Source: Chloroflexota bacterium
GTDB taxonomy: Bacteria; Chloroflexota; Anaerolineae; Anaerolineales; UBA11579
Assembly (NCBI GenBank): GCA_018662365.1
Contig: JABJGH010000009.1
Span: 1 to 64,000 of the forward strand
Reading direction: 5' to 3'
DNA length: 64,000 nt
A program made the position numbers and the translations under genes. This document shows, piece by piece, positions 1 to 8,792 of the stretch; the stretch's first letter is position 1, and each line of letters begins with the position of its first letter. The notes under the pieces are model-generated. The model did no database searches. It had not been told where the DNA came from and saw nothing but the letters and a program-made list of their open reading frames with translations.

Positions 1-448
1 CATTGCGTTTGGCATATAACCAAACCGAGAGATAGATAATGATGGCGATTTTTGCTGCCTCAGCGGGCATAAATGAGCCATCAAGAATTGTTCGAGCGGC
101 CCCATGCAGAATTTCACCGGAGATGAAGACCAAGAAAAGTGATCCTAAAACTATGAGTAATCCGGGGACCGCTAATCGGCGATAATGGTGATAGTCTAAG
201 AAGCTGGTCACAGTGGCAGCCAAAAGCCCAATTGCCAGGAATAAGAGTTGGCGATTGAACATATAAGTCGGTTCTTCACCTAATTTGGTGATCGAGAAAT
301 CCCAACTTGCGGAATACATCATCACCAGGCCAAAAATGATCAGGGTGAAAATGACCAATAGCATGGGGACATCGAAATTGAGATTTACTCCCTTTCTCCC
401 GACTTTTTTCTTGCGACTGTATTTTGTATCTTGCGCAGTTTTGATCAT
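1..448 (-). CDS. ftsW: Cell division protein FtsW (N-terminal part, runs off the window)
   Basis: Translation of the minus strand from the ATG at 448 gives about 149 residues with a basic cytoplasmic start, then hydrophobic segments typical of the SEDS family (FtsW/RodA/SpoVE), including a VMMYSAS motif in the first membrane helix. FtsW is the septal peptidoglycan glycosyltransferase that works with FtsI. The ATG overlaps the murD stop codon (ATGA), so the two are translationally coupled. Its place at the end of the mraZ-to-murD cluster favours FtsW over RodA. The gene continues beyond position 1, so the C-terminal half cannot be seen. Confidence 0.88.
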   Translation of the reverse strand, partial: MIKTAQDTKYSRKKKVGRKGVNLNFDVPMLLVIFTLIIFGLVMMYSASWDFSITKLGEEPTYMFNRQLLFLAIGLLAATVTSFLDYHHYRRLAVPGLLIVLGSLFLVFISGEILHGAARTILDGSFMPAEAAKIAIIIYLSVWLYAKRN

Positions 449-1818
449 AGGGTATTCACCAATTCAATATATTTATTTCCTCTTTCGGCAAAATCGAAAA
501 ACTCATCGTAGCTTGTGCCACCGGGAGAGAATAAAACAACATCTCCTGGGGAAACTATTTGAGAGGCGGTATCTACCGCTGAGGCGAGGTTAGTACAACT
601 GCTGACAGAGTAATCCCCTGGGGAATTGTTTAAGGCGGTCAAAATAATATCGACTGCTTCCCCAAAGAGAATGATGTGGTCTACTTTTTCGGCGACCAAA
701 ATTGCAAAATCATCCCAAGGGAGGTCTTTATCACGGCCTCCTGCTAAAAGCACAATGGACTGGTCGAAGGATAGAATGCCAGCCATGCTTCGTTCTGGGG
801 CGGTGGCAATTGAATCGTTATACCAATCTGCGCCCCCCCAACTTCGAACGAATTCCAAACGATGGGGAATCCCTTCAAAGGAGTTGATTCCGGTGCGCAT
901 GGTTTCAATGGGCAATCCGGCGGCTGCGGCGATGGCACATGCTGCTAAAACATTTAAGAGGTTATGGTCACCGAGTAAGGCAACCTCATCTACCGGCATA
1001 ATCTGGCTTTCACCTTCAACATACCTAATCCAGATATGATCTTCGTGAATAAATGTACCGAACTGCTCTATTTCTATTTTTTCATGACCAAAGGAAAGGA
1101 TGTTTCCTTTGATGTTTGCGCTTGATCCCCAGGCAATTTGGTCTTCTCGTCCTAATATTGCAAAATCTTCAGGATTTTGAAACTTTAAAATGTTTTGTTT
1201 TGCCTTGGTATAGGCTTCCATGGTGACATGCCTATCAAGATGGTTGGGGGTGATATTAAGCAAGGCGGCAACCTTAGGGGAAGTGGAAAATTGCTCCAAT
1301 TGAAAGCTCGAAAGTTCCATTACGACGATATCATCCTGTGTCATATTGTCTAAATCAGCTATCAGCGGATTGCCGATATTGCCGCCAATGAATGCTTGTT
1401 TGTATATTCCTTTTTTAACTGCAGCTTTGGCCATAAGATGGACTAGGGTAGTGGCGGTCGTTTTTCCTGCTGATCCGGTAATGCCGATCACTTTGCAGGG
1501 GGCTGCTTGCAAAAATATCTGAGCATCATTCGAAAATGGAATCCCTTGCTTTTTTGCTTCAAGCAAAAGAGGGATCGTGAGCGGTACACCACCTGAGGGG
1601 CACACCAAGGTGGTTCCCTCTAATAATCGCAGGGGATGTTCGCCTAATACCCAGTAAATCGAATATTCTGATAAAGATTCCCTTTCAGCGATTAGATCTT
1701 TTTCTGAGCGAAGATCGGTGAGAATGACTTCTGCACCTTCTTCAGATAAATAACGCGCGAGGGCTAAACCCTGTCGGGCAGCACCAATGATCAAAACGCG
1801 TTGATTTTTCCAATTCAT
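445..1818 (-). CDS. murD: UDP-N-acetylmuramoylalanine--D-glutamate ligase MurD
   Basis: The 457-residue protein adds D-glutamate to UDP-MurNAc-L-alanine in the cytoplasm, using ATP. It has an N-terminal Rossmann-like domain (GAARQGLALARYL near residue 12), the Mur ligase P-loop GITGSAGKTT around residue 112, and the C-terminal domain with LLAGGRDKD. Length is normal for MurD. The stop overlaps the ftsW start by 4 bases and the start lies 2 bases after mraY, as expected in a tight dcw operon. Identity is clear from P-loop, length and context. Confidence 0.95.
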   Translation of the reverse strand: MNWKNQRVLIIGAARQGLALARYLSEEGAEVILTDLRSEKDLIAERESLSEYSIYWVLGEHPLRLLEGTTLVCPSGGVPLTIPLLLEAKKQGIPFSNDAQIFLQAAPCKVIGITGSAGKTTATTLVHLMAKAAVKKGIYKQAFIGGNIGNPLIADLDNMTQDDIVVMELSSFQLEQFSTSPKVAALLNITPNHLDRHVTMEAYTKAKQNILKFQNPEDFAILGREDQIAWGSSANIKGNILSFGHEKIEIEQFGTFIHEDHIWIRYVEGESQIMPVDEVALLGDHNLLNVLAACAIAAAAGLPIETMRTGINSFEGIPHRLEFVRSWGGADWYNDSIATAPERSMAGILSFDQSIVLLAGGRDKDLPWDDFAILVAEKVDHIILFGEAVDIILTALNNSPGDYSVSSCTNLASAVDTASQIVSPGDVVLFSPGGTSYDEFFDFAERGNKYIELVNTL

Positions 1819-1820
1819 AT

Positions 1821-2816
1821 CTATATCACTGCCAATGCGACGCCAATGATGGCGGCCATTAGACTAATTAACCAAAATCTTTGAACGATCTGGGTTTCAG
1901 ACCAGCCAGAAAGTTCGAAATGATAATGGATGGGGGACATTTTGAAAACTCGTTTTCCGCCAGTTACTCTAAAATAAATCACTTGAATGATGACGCTAAG
2001 TATTTCACTAACCGGAATAATAGCAATCACTGGTAAGAGTATCCATTGGCCAGTCATGAGTGATACAACACCTAGTACTGCTCCCAAGGGCATTGAGCCT
2101 GTATCACCCATAAATAATTGAGCGGGATGGACGTTGAACCATAGAAAACCAAAAAGAGCGCCAACCAGGGTGAAGCAAAATTGTGCTAAGAATGTTTGAC
2201 CCTGGATCAATGCCACGCCACCGTAGGCAGCGAAACAGGTGGCGGCAATGAGGCCTGCCAAACCGTCAAAGCCATCAGTGAAATTGACTGCGTTGGCGGA
2301 GCCGATGATGATGAACATGGCGATAGGAATATAAAACCAGCCTAAATTAATCTCTAATGGATATCCGGGAATGAACAAATGGGGGACATCTAAAATTGCG
2401 TATAAAGTATATGCAATTCCAAGGGTGATCAAAAATTGGATAAGGAATTTGGTGCGGGCTTTCATTCCCTCACCAGCGGCCTTATTCTTTAATTTTTCCC
2501 AATCATCGATCCCACCCAAAAATGCAAATGCGATCATGGTGAAGAGGGGCACCATCACAGATCTCCCGCCGATCTCAGGATTGATCAAACTTACTGCATT
2601 GATAATCACGGTGAGTAATAAGACAGGCAAGACGAACATCACACCACCCATAGTGGGGGTGCCTGCTTTTTCTTGAATCTTGTTCGAAAGCTCAATTCGA
2701 ATGTTATCGCCAACTTTTATCCATTTCATTAAGCGGATCAGGGGGGTTCCCCAAATCACGGTGAGGATAAAACTTAATATGGCAAGTGCCAAAACGGCTG
2801 AGGGTTGTGAGATCAT
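1821..2816 (-). CDS. mraY: Phospho-N-acetylmuramoyl-pentapeptide-transferase MraY
   Basis: This 331-residue integral membrane protein transfers phospho-MurNAc-pentapeptide to undecaprenyl phosphate to form lipid I. About ten hydrophobic segments are visible. Family landmarks are the N-terminal GTPTMGG, the catalytic acidic loop NFTDGFDGLAGL in the middle, FMGDTGSMPLG, and the C-terminal MSPIHYHFELSGW histidine motif. The start overlaps the murF stop by 4 bases (ATGA), indicating coupling. Length and motifs match MraY rather than the WecA branch. Confidence 0.96.
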   Translation of the reverse strand: MISQPSAVLALAILSFILTVIWGTPLIRLMKWIKVGDNIRIELSNKIQEKAGTPTMGGVMFVLPVLLLTVIINAVSLINPEIGGRSVMVPLFTMIAFAFLGGIDDWEKLKNKAAGEGMKARTKFLIQFLITLGIAYTLYAILDVPHLFIPGYPLEINLGWFYIPIAMFIIIGSANAVNFTDGFDGLAGLIAATCFAAYGGVALIQGQTFLAQFCFTLVGALFGFLWFNVHPAQLFMGDTGSMPLGAVLGVVSLMTGQWILLPVIAIIPVSEILSVIIQVIYFRVTGGKRVFKMSPIHYHFELSGWSETQIVQRFWLISLMAAIIGVALAVI

Positions 2817-4228
2817 TCAGCTTTCTCCAATGCAGGGGCGATCACATCCATTTTCATGCCACGGGATCCTTTAATAAGGACCGAATCTTCTTTTTGTAAA
2901 TGGTCTCTTAATACCTCAATAGCCTGTTCAGCAGTTGCTAATTGGGTGATCTTTTCCTCGGGGAAACCATGGGCTTGTGCTACTTTTGCGATCGTTTTTG
3001 CTCGTTCACCGATGACGATCAATTCATCGGCGACTGAGGCAGCACGAATCCCCACTTGTTCATGACCCGCTTGTTCATATTGGCCCAATTCGAGCATATC
3101 CCCTAATACGGCCACCTTGCGCCCTCCAAGGTCTTCTAATAAGTTTAGGGCTGCGAGGGTGGATTGAGGAGAGGCATTATAGGTATCATCGATCAGGGTT
3201 GCGCCGATGGCTGCTTTTACAGCGACAAGTCTAAATTGGGTATCGTTGAATTTTAGACCGCTGACAATTTCTTGCCAGGTTAATCCATCTGCGAGGCCTA
3301 CTGCGGTTGCGCGCATGGCGGTATGGACAGAATGTTGTCCCAGCATGGGGACACTTAGATATATGCTGTCATTTTTATAATTTAATCGGAATCTGATTCC
3401 TTTTAAGCCCAAACTAGTGATCTCATCTGCCCAGAGGTCGGCTTGAGGACTAAGACCATAAAAAATTACCTTAGCTTTGGTTTTTTCAGCCATGGGTCTC
3501 ACAAGCGGGTCGTCATAGTTTAAGATGGCAAATCCGTGTTCTGGGAGATATTCTACTAATTCTGATTTGCCTTTGGCAATTTCATCTTGAGAACCCGCTC
3601 GTTCTGCATGGACTGTTCCGATGTTTGTGATCACTCCAATGGTTGGCTGGGCAATTTCACATAAAAATTTGATTTCACCCGGTACATAAAATCCCATTTC
3701 TAATATGGCTCTTTGATGCGATTTTCTCAACCCTAAGATCGATAGGGGTAAACCAATCTCATTATTAAAATTCCCGAGATTTTTATGGGTTTTATAGCGC
3801 TGACGAAGCACATCGGCAATGATTTCTTTTGTAGTTGATTTGCCAACACTGCCGGTGATGCCAATCACCTTAATATCCAACTCATTGCGCCAATGGGCGG
3901 CAATCTTTTGTAGTGCGGATAAACTGTCAGGGACTCGAATGCAGAAAGGCATTTCGGGAAGTTCTGCCATTTCAGGATCAAAATCTTTGGTGAGGTCTAA
4001 TACTCGGAATTGGGCCGATAAATCCTTATCTATCAAGGCGAAGTTCGCCTTATTTTCAAAGGCATTGGAAACAAAATCATGGCCATCCACATTTTCCCCG
4101 GGTAAAGCGATAAACAGACTTCCAGGGGAAACCTTGCGCGAGTCGATCACTGCCTCTGGAATTTCCTGAGATGCATTGTTTGGGGCACTATTTGTGAGGG
4201 CTTGGATCAAATCCGCTAATGTAAGCAT
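2813..4228 (-). CDS. murF: UDP-N-acetylmuramoyl-tripeptide--D-alanyl-D-alanine ligase MurF
   Basis: The 471-residue cytoplasmic ligase adds the D-Ala-D-Ala dipeptide to the UDP-MurNAc-tripeptide. The N-terminal domain carries VIDSRKVSPGSLFIALPG, the P-loop is GITGSVGKSTTKE near residue 125, followed by NFNNEIGLP and, further on, DDTYNASPQS and VLGDMLELG, all standard MurF signatures. It starts 9 bases after ftsI and overlaps mraY by 4 bases. Length is typical and no key residue looks missing. Confidence 0.95.
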   Translation of the reverse strand: MLTLADLIQALTNSAPNNASQEIPEAVIDSRKVSPGSLFIALPGENVDGHDFVSNAFENKANFALIDKDLSAQFRVLDLTKDFDPEMAELPEMPFCIRVPDSLSALQKIAAHWRNELDIKVIGITGSVGKSTTKEIIADVLRQRYKTHKNLGNFNNEIGLPLSILGLRKSHQRAILEMGFYVPGEIKFLCEIAQPTIGVITNIGTVHAERAGSQDEIAKGKSELVEYLPEHGFAILNYDDPLVRPMAEKTKAKVIFYGLSPQADLWADEITSLGLKGIRFRLNYKNDSIYLSVPMLGQHSVHTAMRATAVGLADGLTWQEIVSGLKFNDTQFRLVAVKAAIGATLIDDTYNASPQSTLAALNLLEDLGGRKVAVLGDMLELGQYEQAGHEQVGIRAASVADELIVIGERAKTIAKVAQAHGFPEEKITQLATAEQAIEVLRDHLQKEDSVLIKGSRGMKMDVIAPALEKAE

Positions 4229-4237
4229 TTCGATCTT

Positions 4238-6037
4238 TTAATTCTCCTTCAAACTTAAACGCACTTGATCTGGAGGTAAATCCATAAGGACCACAAGGCG
4301 TTCGACGATTTGAGAAAAGACTGGCGCAGCAGTTTTAGATCCCCAAATGGAATTGGGGGTTGCGGAGGGTTCTTCGATCCAGACATAGACTATAAATTGT
4401 GGGTCGTCAGTTGGTCCCCAACCTACAAAGGATGCGTTGGTGATCTCGCGGGTATATCCGTATTTTGTTGGAATTTCGGCAGTACCTGTTTTCCCGGCGA
4501 TACGATAGCCATCGACTAAGGCATTGGATGCCTCTTTTTCGAGAGAGTAAGCCAAAATATCGGTAATGTTTTCAGCGGTTTCTTTGGAAATGGGAGATCC
4601 GGCATATTGAACATGTGTGGGGATTTGTGAGCCGTTATCTACAAATGCTTTTAGCACATGGGGTACGACCATTCGGCCTTCGTTTGCTAAGGCTGATACA
4701 GCCTGCATAATTTGGATGGGGGTGACGGAAACGCCTTGACCGAAGGTGTTTGTGCCAAGATCTGCGGGCCACCAATCATCATCGCCAGGTTCCTTTAATC
4801 GTCCGGTGACCTCGCCAGTAATGTCTACGCCTGTCACGTGTCCGAAACCAAAAGCATTCATATAGTCGTAGAAGGAATCTGCTCCCATTTCTGAGCCGAT
4901 CCAAGCCAGACAAACATTCAAGGAATAACGCATACAGCCGACCATATCTTGTTCGCTATAGGCCAAGCCATCCCAGTTATTGATCGTAATGCCACCGACC
5001 TTGTAGTATCCGGGATCAAAGAAGATAGTGTCTCTTTCTACGGTGCCGTTGTCTAAGGCAGCAGCCATAGTAAATATTTTGAAGACAGAGCCAGGTTCAA
5101 AGGATTGACTGATGGCTCGGTTATAAGGAACAGGGGGATCATCCGCATTTTTAGGCGTTGGATAAAGTTCATCAAAAAGCCAATACTCGTTTAGGTTTAG
5201 TCTTGGGGTGGAAGCCATAGCCAAAATCTCGCCGGTCTTTGGTTCCATGACAATCACTGTTGCAGAACTTGCATCATATTTTTCTTTGGCTTCGTCGATC
5301 GTATTTTCAACCATTGCTTGAATTTCACGGTCGATGGTTAATACTAAACTTGCGCCAGAAGGGATATCTGGCAATTCATATACTCGATTTGGATCAAATG
5401 GAATCCAATATTTTTGTGGAATTCCAGCTAATAAGGAGTTGTAATATTGTTCGACTCCGTAAAAACTTTGGTTATATTGGGTCATGAACCCCAGGACACT
5501 TGAACCTAGATCTTGCTCAGGGTACCTGCGTTCGAGACTTGGACGAAAGTCTAATCCATGGAGACGGAGGTAATCATCGTTGCCTTCGGTTTGGGCATTT
5601 CGAGAATCGGCCACTTGCGATAGAAGTTCGAGTGCTAGATCGGACGGAATGCTGCGAGCAATGGGTAGGTAGGCGACAGCTGGAGAATAAGGGGTGCTGA
5701 CAATGTTCATCACTTCGTTGAAGTCCAGCCCTAAAACAGTGCTCAGGGTCATGGAAATATCCCTTGCACCTTTGGTTGGATCAATAAATTGCAAATCTAC
5801 ACCAATTTCATATACAGTCTTGTTTCCAGCTAGCAAGTTTTCTTTGCGGTCATAGATCTGCCCGCGAGGAGGCAACACTTCAATTTCTTCCCCAGCATAG
5901 ATTCCTTCGGCCAAACTGACGAAGGTTTCAGATTCGGGGCTGAGTTGAATTCTTATTGTTTGCAAGATTAAGATAGCAGCAATTACAAAAAATCCGATGC
6001 CTAACATTTGAAAACGCCAACTTTGTTCATTTTTCAT
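4238..6037 (-). CDS. ftsI: Penicillin-binding protein FtsI (PBP2/3 class B transpeptidase)
   Basis: This class B PBP cross-links septal peptidoglycan in the periplasm with FtsW. It has a single N-terminal membrane anchor, a PBP dimerisation domain, then the transpeptidase domain with SVFK (SxxK, inside EPGSVFKIF), SLN (SxN) and KTGTAE. The open frame extends upstream to 6103, but I chose the ATG at 6037 because it overlaps the upstream ftsL stop as ATGA and leaves the usual short cytoplasmic tail (MKNEQSWRFQ); this gives 599 residues. No PASTA repeats are seen at the C terminus. Confidence 0.93.
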   Translation of the reverse strand: MKNEQSWRFQMLGIGFFVIAAILILQTIRIQLSPESETFVSLAEGIYAGEEIEVLPPRGQIYDRKENLLAGNKTVYEIGVDLQFIDPTKGARDISMTLSTVLGLDFNEVMNIVSTPYSPAVAYLPIARSIPSDLALELLSQVADSRNAQTEGNDDYLRLHGLDFRPSLERRYPEQDLGSSVLGFMTQYNQSFYGVEQYYNSLLAGIPQKYWIPFDPNRVYELPDIPSGASLVLTIDREIQAMVENTIDEAKEKYDASSATVIVMEPKTGEILAMASTPRLNLNEYWLFDELYPTPKNADDPPVPYNRAISQSFEPGSVFKIFTMAAALDNGTVERDTIFFDPGYYKVGGITINNWDGLAYSEQDMVGCMRYSLNVCLAWIGSEMGADSFYDYMNAFGFGHVTGVDITGEVTGRLKEPGDDDWWPADLGTNTFGQGVSVTPIQIMQAVSALANEGRMVVPHVLKAFVDNGSQIPTHVQYAGSPISKETAENITDILAYSLEKEASNALVDGYRIAGKTGTAEIPTKYGYTREITNASFVGWGPTDDPQFIVYVWIEEPSATPNSIWGSKTAAPVFSQIVERLVVLMDLPPDQVRLSLKEN

Positions 6038-6522
6038 GGGGCGTTTCCTCCGGATCTGACACCGGTTTGAACCCCAAATAAATAAATGGTCTCTTGAATC
6101 CATTCAAATAGGGAAATCGTATATTCACGAGGAAGATTAAAGAGATTTTCTGGAATTTGATTGCCAATGGGTGCTAATTCGGCAGTTTGTTTTCCACCAT
6201 AGGCCTCGTATTGATAATATTCTGCTGTTCCGGGCATGATGAGTACAAACCCAGCTTCAAGGGCACGTCTTTCCATTTCTTCATTTGTTGTTAGGAAAGC
6301 TAATCTTGTATTCATATCTTCGATATCACGTTTCAAGATTTCTTTGTCATCTTGAATGTCTTGAATTTCACGTCCAAGAGCAGCAGCACGGGCGGTCACA
6401 TTTAGATAGACCCCAGCAATGATGGCAATAAAAATGATGGTTGCTGAAAAGACCCCAATAAATTGGAGTTGTTTTCGCCAAGGGGCATTTTTATAGGCCT
6501 GTATCCACTGGTTTCTTCTCAT
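6034..6522 (-). CDS. FtsL/DivIC-like septum formation protein
   Basis: The 162-residue protein has a basic cytoplasmic N terminus, one membrane helix at about residues 20-43, then a predicted coiled coil (roughly 45-80) rich in E, D, K and L. This is the architecture of the bitopic divisome proteins FtsL, FtsB and DivIC, which form a complex that activates FtsW/FtsI. Position between rsmH and ftsI is the usual ftsL locus. Sequence conservation in this family is low, so FtsL versus FtsB/DivIC cannot be settled by reading; a C-terminal tail of about 80 residues beyond the coiled coil is longer than in E. coli FtsL. Confidence 0.75.
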   Translation of the reverse strand: MRRNQWIQAYKNAPWRKQLQFIGVFSATIIFIAIIAGVYLNVTARAAALGREIQDIQDDKEILKRDIEDMNTRLAFLTTNEEMERRALEAGFVLIMPGTAEYYQYEAYGGKQTAELAPIGNQIPENLFNLPREYTISLFEWIQETIYLFGVQTGVRSGGNAP

Positions 6523-6561
6523 ATTTTTACTTCTCTACCTTTAAAAGGTTAAATGCAACCT

Positions 6562-7506
6562 TCATGCCACTATCTTCTCAATTACCCGCAATTTTGCGCT
6601 GCGGGCTCTTGGATTTTTGTTTACTTCAGCCGCACTTGGCAAGATTGGCTTTCGGTTGATCAATTTGATGGAAGCTTTTCGAATTACCGGTGAAAATGGC
6701 AAGCTTTCATCATGTTGGTCTCTGCTATGAGACCTAAAAAAGTGTTTTACGATCCGATCTTCCAATGAATGGAAGGAGATTACAGCAAATCGGCCTCCTG
6801 GAGCTAGAGCTTCAAGGGCTTGCGGTAAAACTTGTTCTATTGCATCCAATTCTCCGTTTACAGCAATTCGGAGCGCTTGAAAAGTTAATGTTGCTGGATG
6901 CAATCGACTTTTGTTTGGACCTTTTTGAGTTTTACTGATCAGATCAGCCAATTCTTTGGTGCTCTCAAAAGGTCTATTTTTTACGATTGCAGCAGCGATG
7001 CGGCGAGAGCGCCGTTCCTCTCCAAATTTGAAGATTACATCGGCGATCTCATCTTGATCCCAATTGTTGACAATATCCCCAGCAGTTAGGTGACTGCTCG
7101 GGTCGAAACGCATATCTAGGGGACCGTCTTCCCGAAAGGAGAATCCTCTATCTGCGGAATCAAACTGCATTGAGGAAGCGCCTAGGTCAATTACGATCCC
7201 ATCCACGGTTTCCCAACCCTTGTTCGAGAGTTGATGAGATAGGCGGGTATAGGAAGCTAATACTGTGCTTGCCTGTTTGCCAAACTCAGTTAACCGTGAT
7301 TGTGCCAGTGCCAATGCGATTGGATCTACATCCAATCCGAGCAATTCGCCATCTGGACGACTTGCATCTAATAGACCCCAAGAATGCCCCCCCGCACCAA
7401 GGGTAAGATCTACATATCGTTTTTTGCGTCCCGGTTGGATTGCCTGTATAATTTCTTGGTAAAGTACCGGCAGGTGGGGGCGCTGGGACTCTCCTGAGTT
7501 TTCCAT
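6562..7506 (-). CDS. rsmH: 16S rRNA (cytosine(1402)-N(4))-methyltransferase RsmH (MraW)
   Basis: The 314-residue SAM-dependent enzyme N4-methylates C1402 of 16S rRNA. Motifs include the start HLPVLYQE, the SAM-binding DLTLGAGGHS, GIVIDLGASSMQFD, GFSFREDGPLDMRFD and the late VISFHSLEDRIVKHFF. Its ATG shares one base with the mraZ stop (TAATG), showing translational coupling. Length and order within the dcw cluster are standard. Confidence 0.96.
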   Translation of the reverse strand: MENSGESQRPHLPVLYQEIIQAIQPGRKKRYVDLTLGAGGHSWGLLDASRPDGELLGLDVDPIALALAQSRLTEFGKQASTVLASYTRLSHQLSNKGWETVDGIVIDLGASSMQFDSADRGFSFREDGPLDMRFDPSSHLTAGDIVNNWDQDEIADVIFKFGEERRSRRIAAAIVKNRPFESTKELADLISKTQKGPNKSRLHPATLTFQALRIAVNGELDAIEQVLPQALEALAPGGRFAVISFHSLEDRIVKHFFRSHSRDQHDESLPFSPVIRKASIKLINRKPILPSAAEVNKNPRARSAKLRVIEKIVA

Positions 7507-7949
7507 TATGTTTGCTCAGGAGCCAACGATAGACCTTTAAAACGTTGGGCATTGGCCTCAGTATCTTTTAATTTTTCGTATTGAGCATCCCAAGAATCGT
7601 CCGGCCAGATTTCGAAGTAGTCGCCGACGCCGACCAGTACGACCTCATTTCTTAATTCTGACAGCTCTCTGAGAAATTGAGGAAGAAGGATTCGTCCGTT
7701 TTTATCCGGATCGATATAGCTTGCGGTAGAAAATAATAATCTTCTTAATTCTCGGGCTGTAGATTCTGTGAGACTCATTTGGTTGACCCGCTTACTTATG
7801 GCTTGGAAGGTAGGTGCAGTAAGCACCATGAGGTTTTTTTCAAAACCCTGGGTGACATAGGCGCCTTCTGCCAGCATTTCTCGGTAACGCACCGGAATGG
7901 TGAGGCGACCCTTTTCATCGATATTATGGCGATACTGGCCCAAGAACAT
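7506..7949 (-). CDS. mraZ: Transcriptional regulator MraZ
   Basis: MraZ is a small ring-forming DNA-binding protein of the AbrB-like fold that represses its own dcw operon. Both SpoVT/AbrB-type repeats are visible, including YRHNIDEKGRLTIP near the N terminus and DPDKNGRILLPQFL in the second half. The frame opens at 7976, but the ATG at 7949 gives the classical MFLGQYRHNID start and has AAGGAA about 9 bases upstream, so I place the start there (147 residues). Four MraZ-type boxes lie just upstream (7998-8032), consistent with autoregulation. Confidence 0.94.
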   Translation of the reverse strand: MFLGQYRHNIDEKGRLTIPVRYREMLAEGAYVTQGFEKNLMVLTAPTFQAISKRVNQMSLTESTARELRRLLFSTASYIDPDKNGRILLPQFLRELSELRNEVVLVGVGDYFEIWPDDSWDAQYEKLKDTEANAQRFKGLSLAPEQT

Positions 7950-7997
7950 ATGTGCTAACTTCCTTTTAAATAACAATAGGAACGAAGATCGCTTCGT

Positions 7998-8032
7998 CCC
8001 ACATTAATCCACTTTAGCCCACAAGTATCCAC
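7998..8032 (-). promoter_or_regulatory. Four phased MraZ boxes (operator of the dcw operon)
   Basis: On the minus strand, GTGGA, GTGGG, GTGGA and GTGGG recur with an exact 10-base period (plus-strand complements at 8028-8032, 8018-8022, 8008-8012, 7998-8002). Known MraZ operators are direct TGGG-type repeats spaced by about 10 bp upstream of mraZ. The array lies directly after the -10 element, covering the probable transcription start, as expected for repression by a toroidal MraZ multimer. Confidence 0.85.
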
Positions 8033-8061
8033 ATTGTAGCTTAATATGGGAATCGAATCAA
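8033..8061 (-). promoter_or_regulatory. Promoter of the mraZ/dcw operon
   Basis: Reading the minus strand, TTGATT (plus 8056-8061) and TACAAT (plus 8033-8038) are separated by exactly 17 bases. They match sigma-70 type -35 and -10 elements at 5/6 and 4/6 or better, and sit immediately upstream of the MraZ boxes. Confidence 0.75.
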
Positions 8062-8234
8062 GCGCGCGATCCACTAAATGCTATTTATTGGGAAATTGGT
8101 CGTGTAATGAATTTAGGACAAACTTGGGAGTTTTTGTAAAAAACTAGGGGTTATTGGTTAAGAATTCGGGAAAGTTAATTCCAATCTTTTTGGATTAGTT
8201 ATCAGTTTTGTAAATTTTAAAACAAATCTGTGGG

Positions 8235-8264
8235 TTGTAAAAAGTAGGATTCTGACCTTATAAT
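8235..8264 (+). promoter_or_regulatory. Promoter of the Flp-like pilin gene
   Basis: TTGTAA at 8235-8240 and a perfect TATAAT at 8259-8264 with an 18-base spacer precede the small pilin gene by about 40 bases. The stretch 7977-8305 has no gene; it holds the divergent dcw promoter with its operator and this promoter. Confidence 0.6.
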
Positions 8265-8305
8265 ACAGATATTATTAATTTCTATTATTTGTTTGGAGTG
8301 TTCTC

Positions 8306-8452
8306 ATGAAATATTTTTCTAATGAAAAAGCCCAAGGTCTTTTAGAATACGCATTAATATTGATGCTGGTGGTGATGGTGGTAATGATTATGTTAATTAT
8401 CCTTGGGCCAGCTGTGGGAAATATGTATAGTAATATTATTGTGAATTTTTAG
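8306..8452 (+). CDS. Flp/Fap-type pilin-like small protein (48 residues)
   Basis: This short frame encodes MKYFSNEKAQGLLEYALIL followed by a strongly hydrophobic helix and a short polar tail. The pattern of a short charged N terminus, G-LLEYALI and one hydrophobic helix is the hallmark of Flp family type IVb pilins, processed by a prepilin peptidase at the G/L-E site with Glu at mature position +5 or nearby and assembled by a Tad secretion system. A GGAG lies about 8 bases before the ATG and a good promoter is upstream. No tad assembly genes are in the window, so it is an orphan here. It could alternatively be a small pseudopilin. Confidence 0.75.
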   Translation: MKYFSNEKAQGLLEYALILMLVVMVVMIMLIILGPAVGNMYSNIIVNF

Positions 8453-8792
8453 GGTGGAAATTTAAAAAAGGTCCATCAAACGAAATTGTTGAAAAATAAT
8501 ATTGATGGCGCGGTGAGCTGTGCGGCCCAGTTTGCATTTCCCGCTTGAGTGTGGACTTCTTAACTATTAAGGGTGAAGTAAGTTTTTTGCCATTTGATAA
8601 ATAACCTCTATTTTCATTTTTATGGAATAACATTAAAAAAAACTAGTAATTTTTTTGGGGGTAATGTATTGGGTGGATATTAATTGGGGGAAGAGATTAA
8701 TTTGCTCTTATGCTAGAATACATATCGAATTTGGATAAGCGAAAATGCTTTTTATTTAATCGAAAAAAGTGTTAGAAAAGCAAGGAGTTGAT
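8453..8792 (+). other. Intergenic stretch without a recognised gene
   Basis: About 340 AT-rich bases between the pilin gene and the cysteine-desulfurase-like gene. A 65-codon minus-strand frame covers 8436-8633 but lacks a convincing ribosome site and protein-like composition. A GC-richer patch around 8508-8550 stands out slightly. TAGAAT near 8713 could be a -10 element for the downstream gene, without a clear -35. I see no tRNA, terminator with a U-run, or repeat. Confidence 0.4.

Noticed and set aside
285-593. 102-codon plus-strand frame over the ftsW/murD junction
   Set aside because: Antisense to two clear genes of the dcw operon and has no ribosome site or protein-like pattern; a shadow frame.
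8436-8633. 65-codon minus-strand frame downstream of the pilin gene
   Set aside because: It overlaps the pilin stop, has an unusual composition, no ribosome binding site and no recognisable motif.
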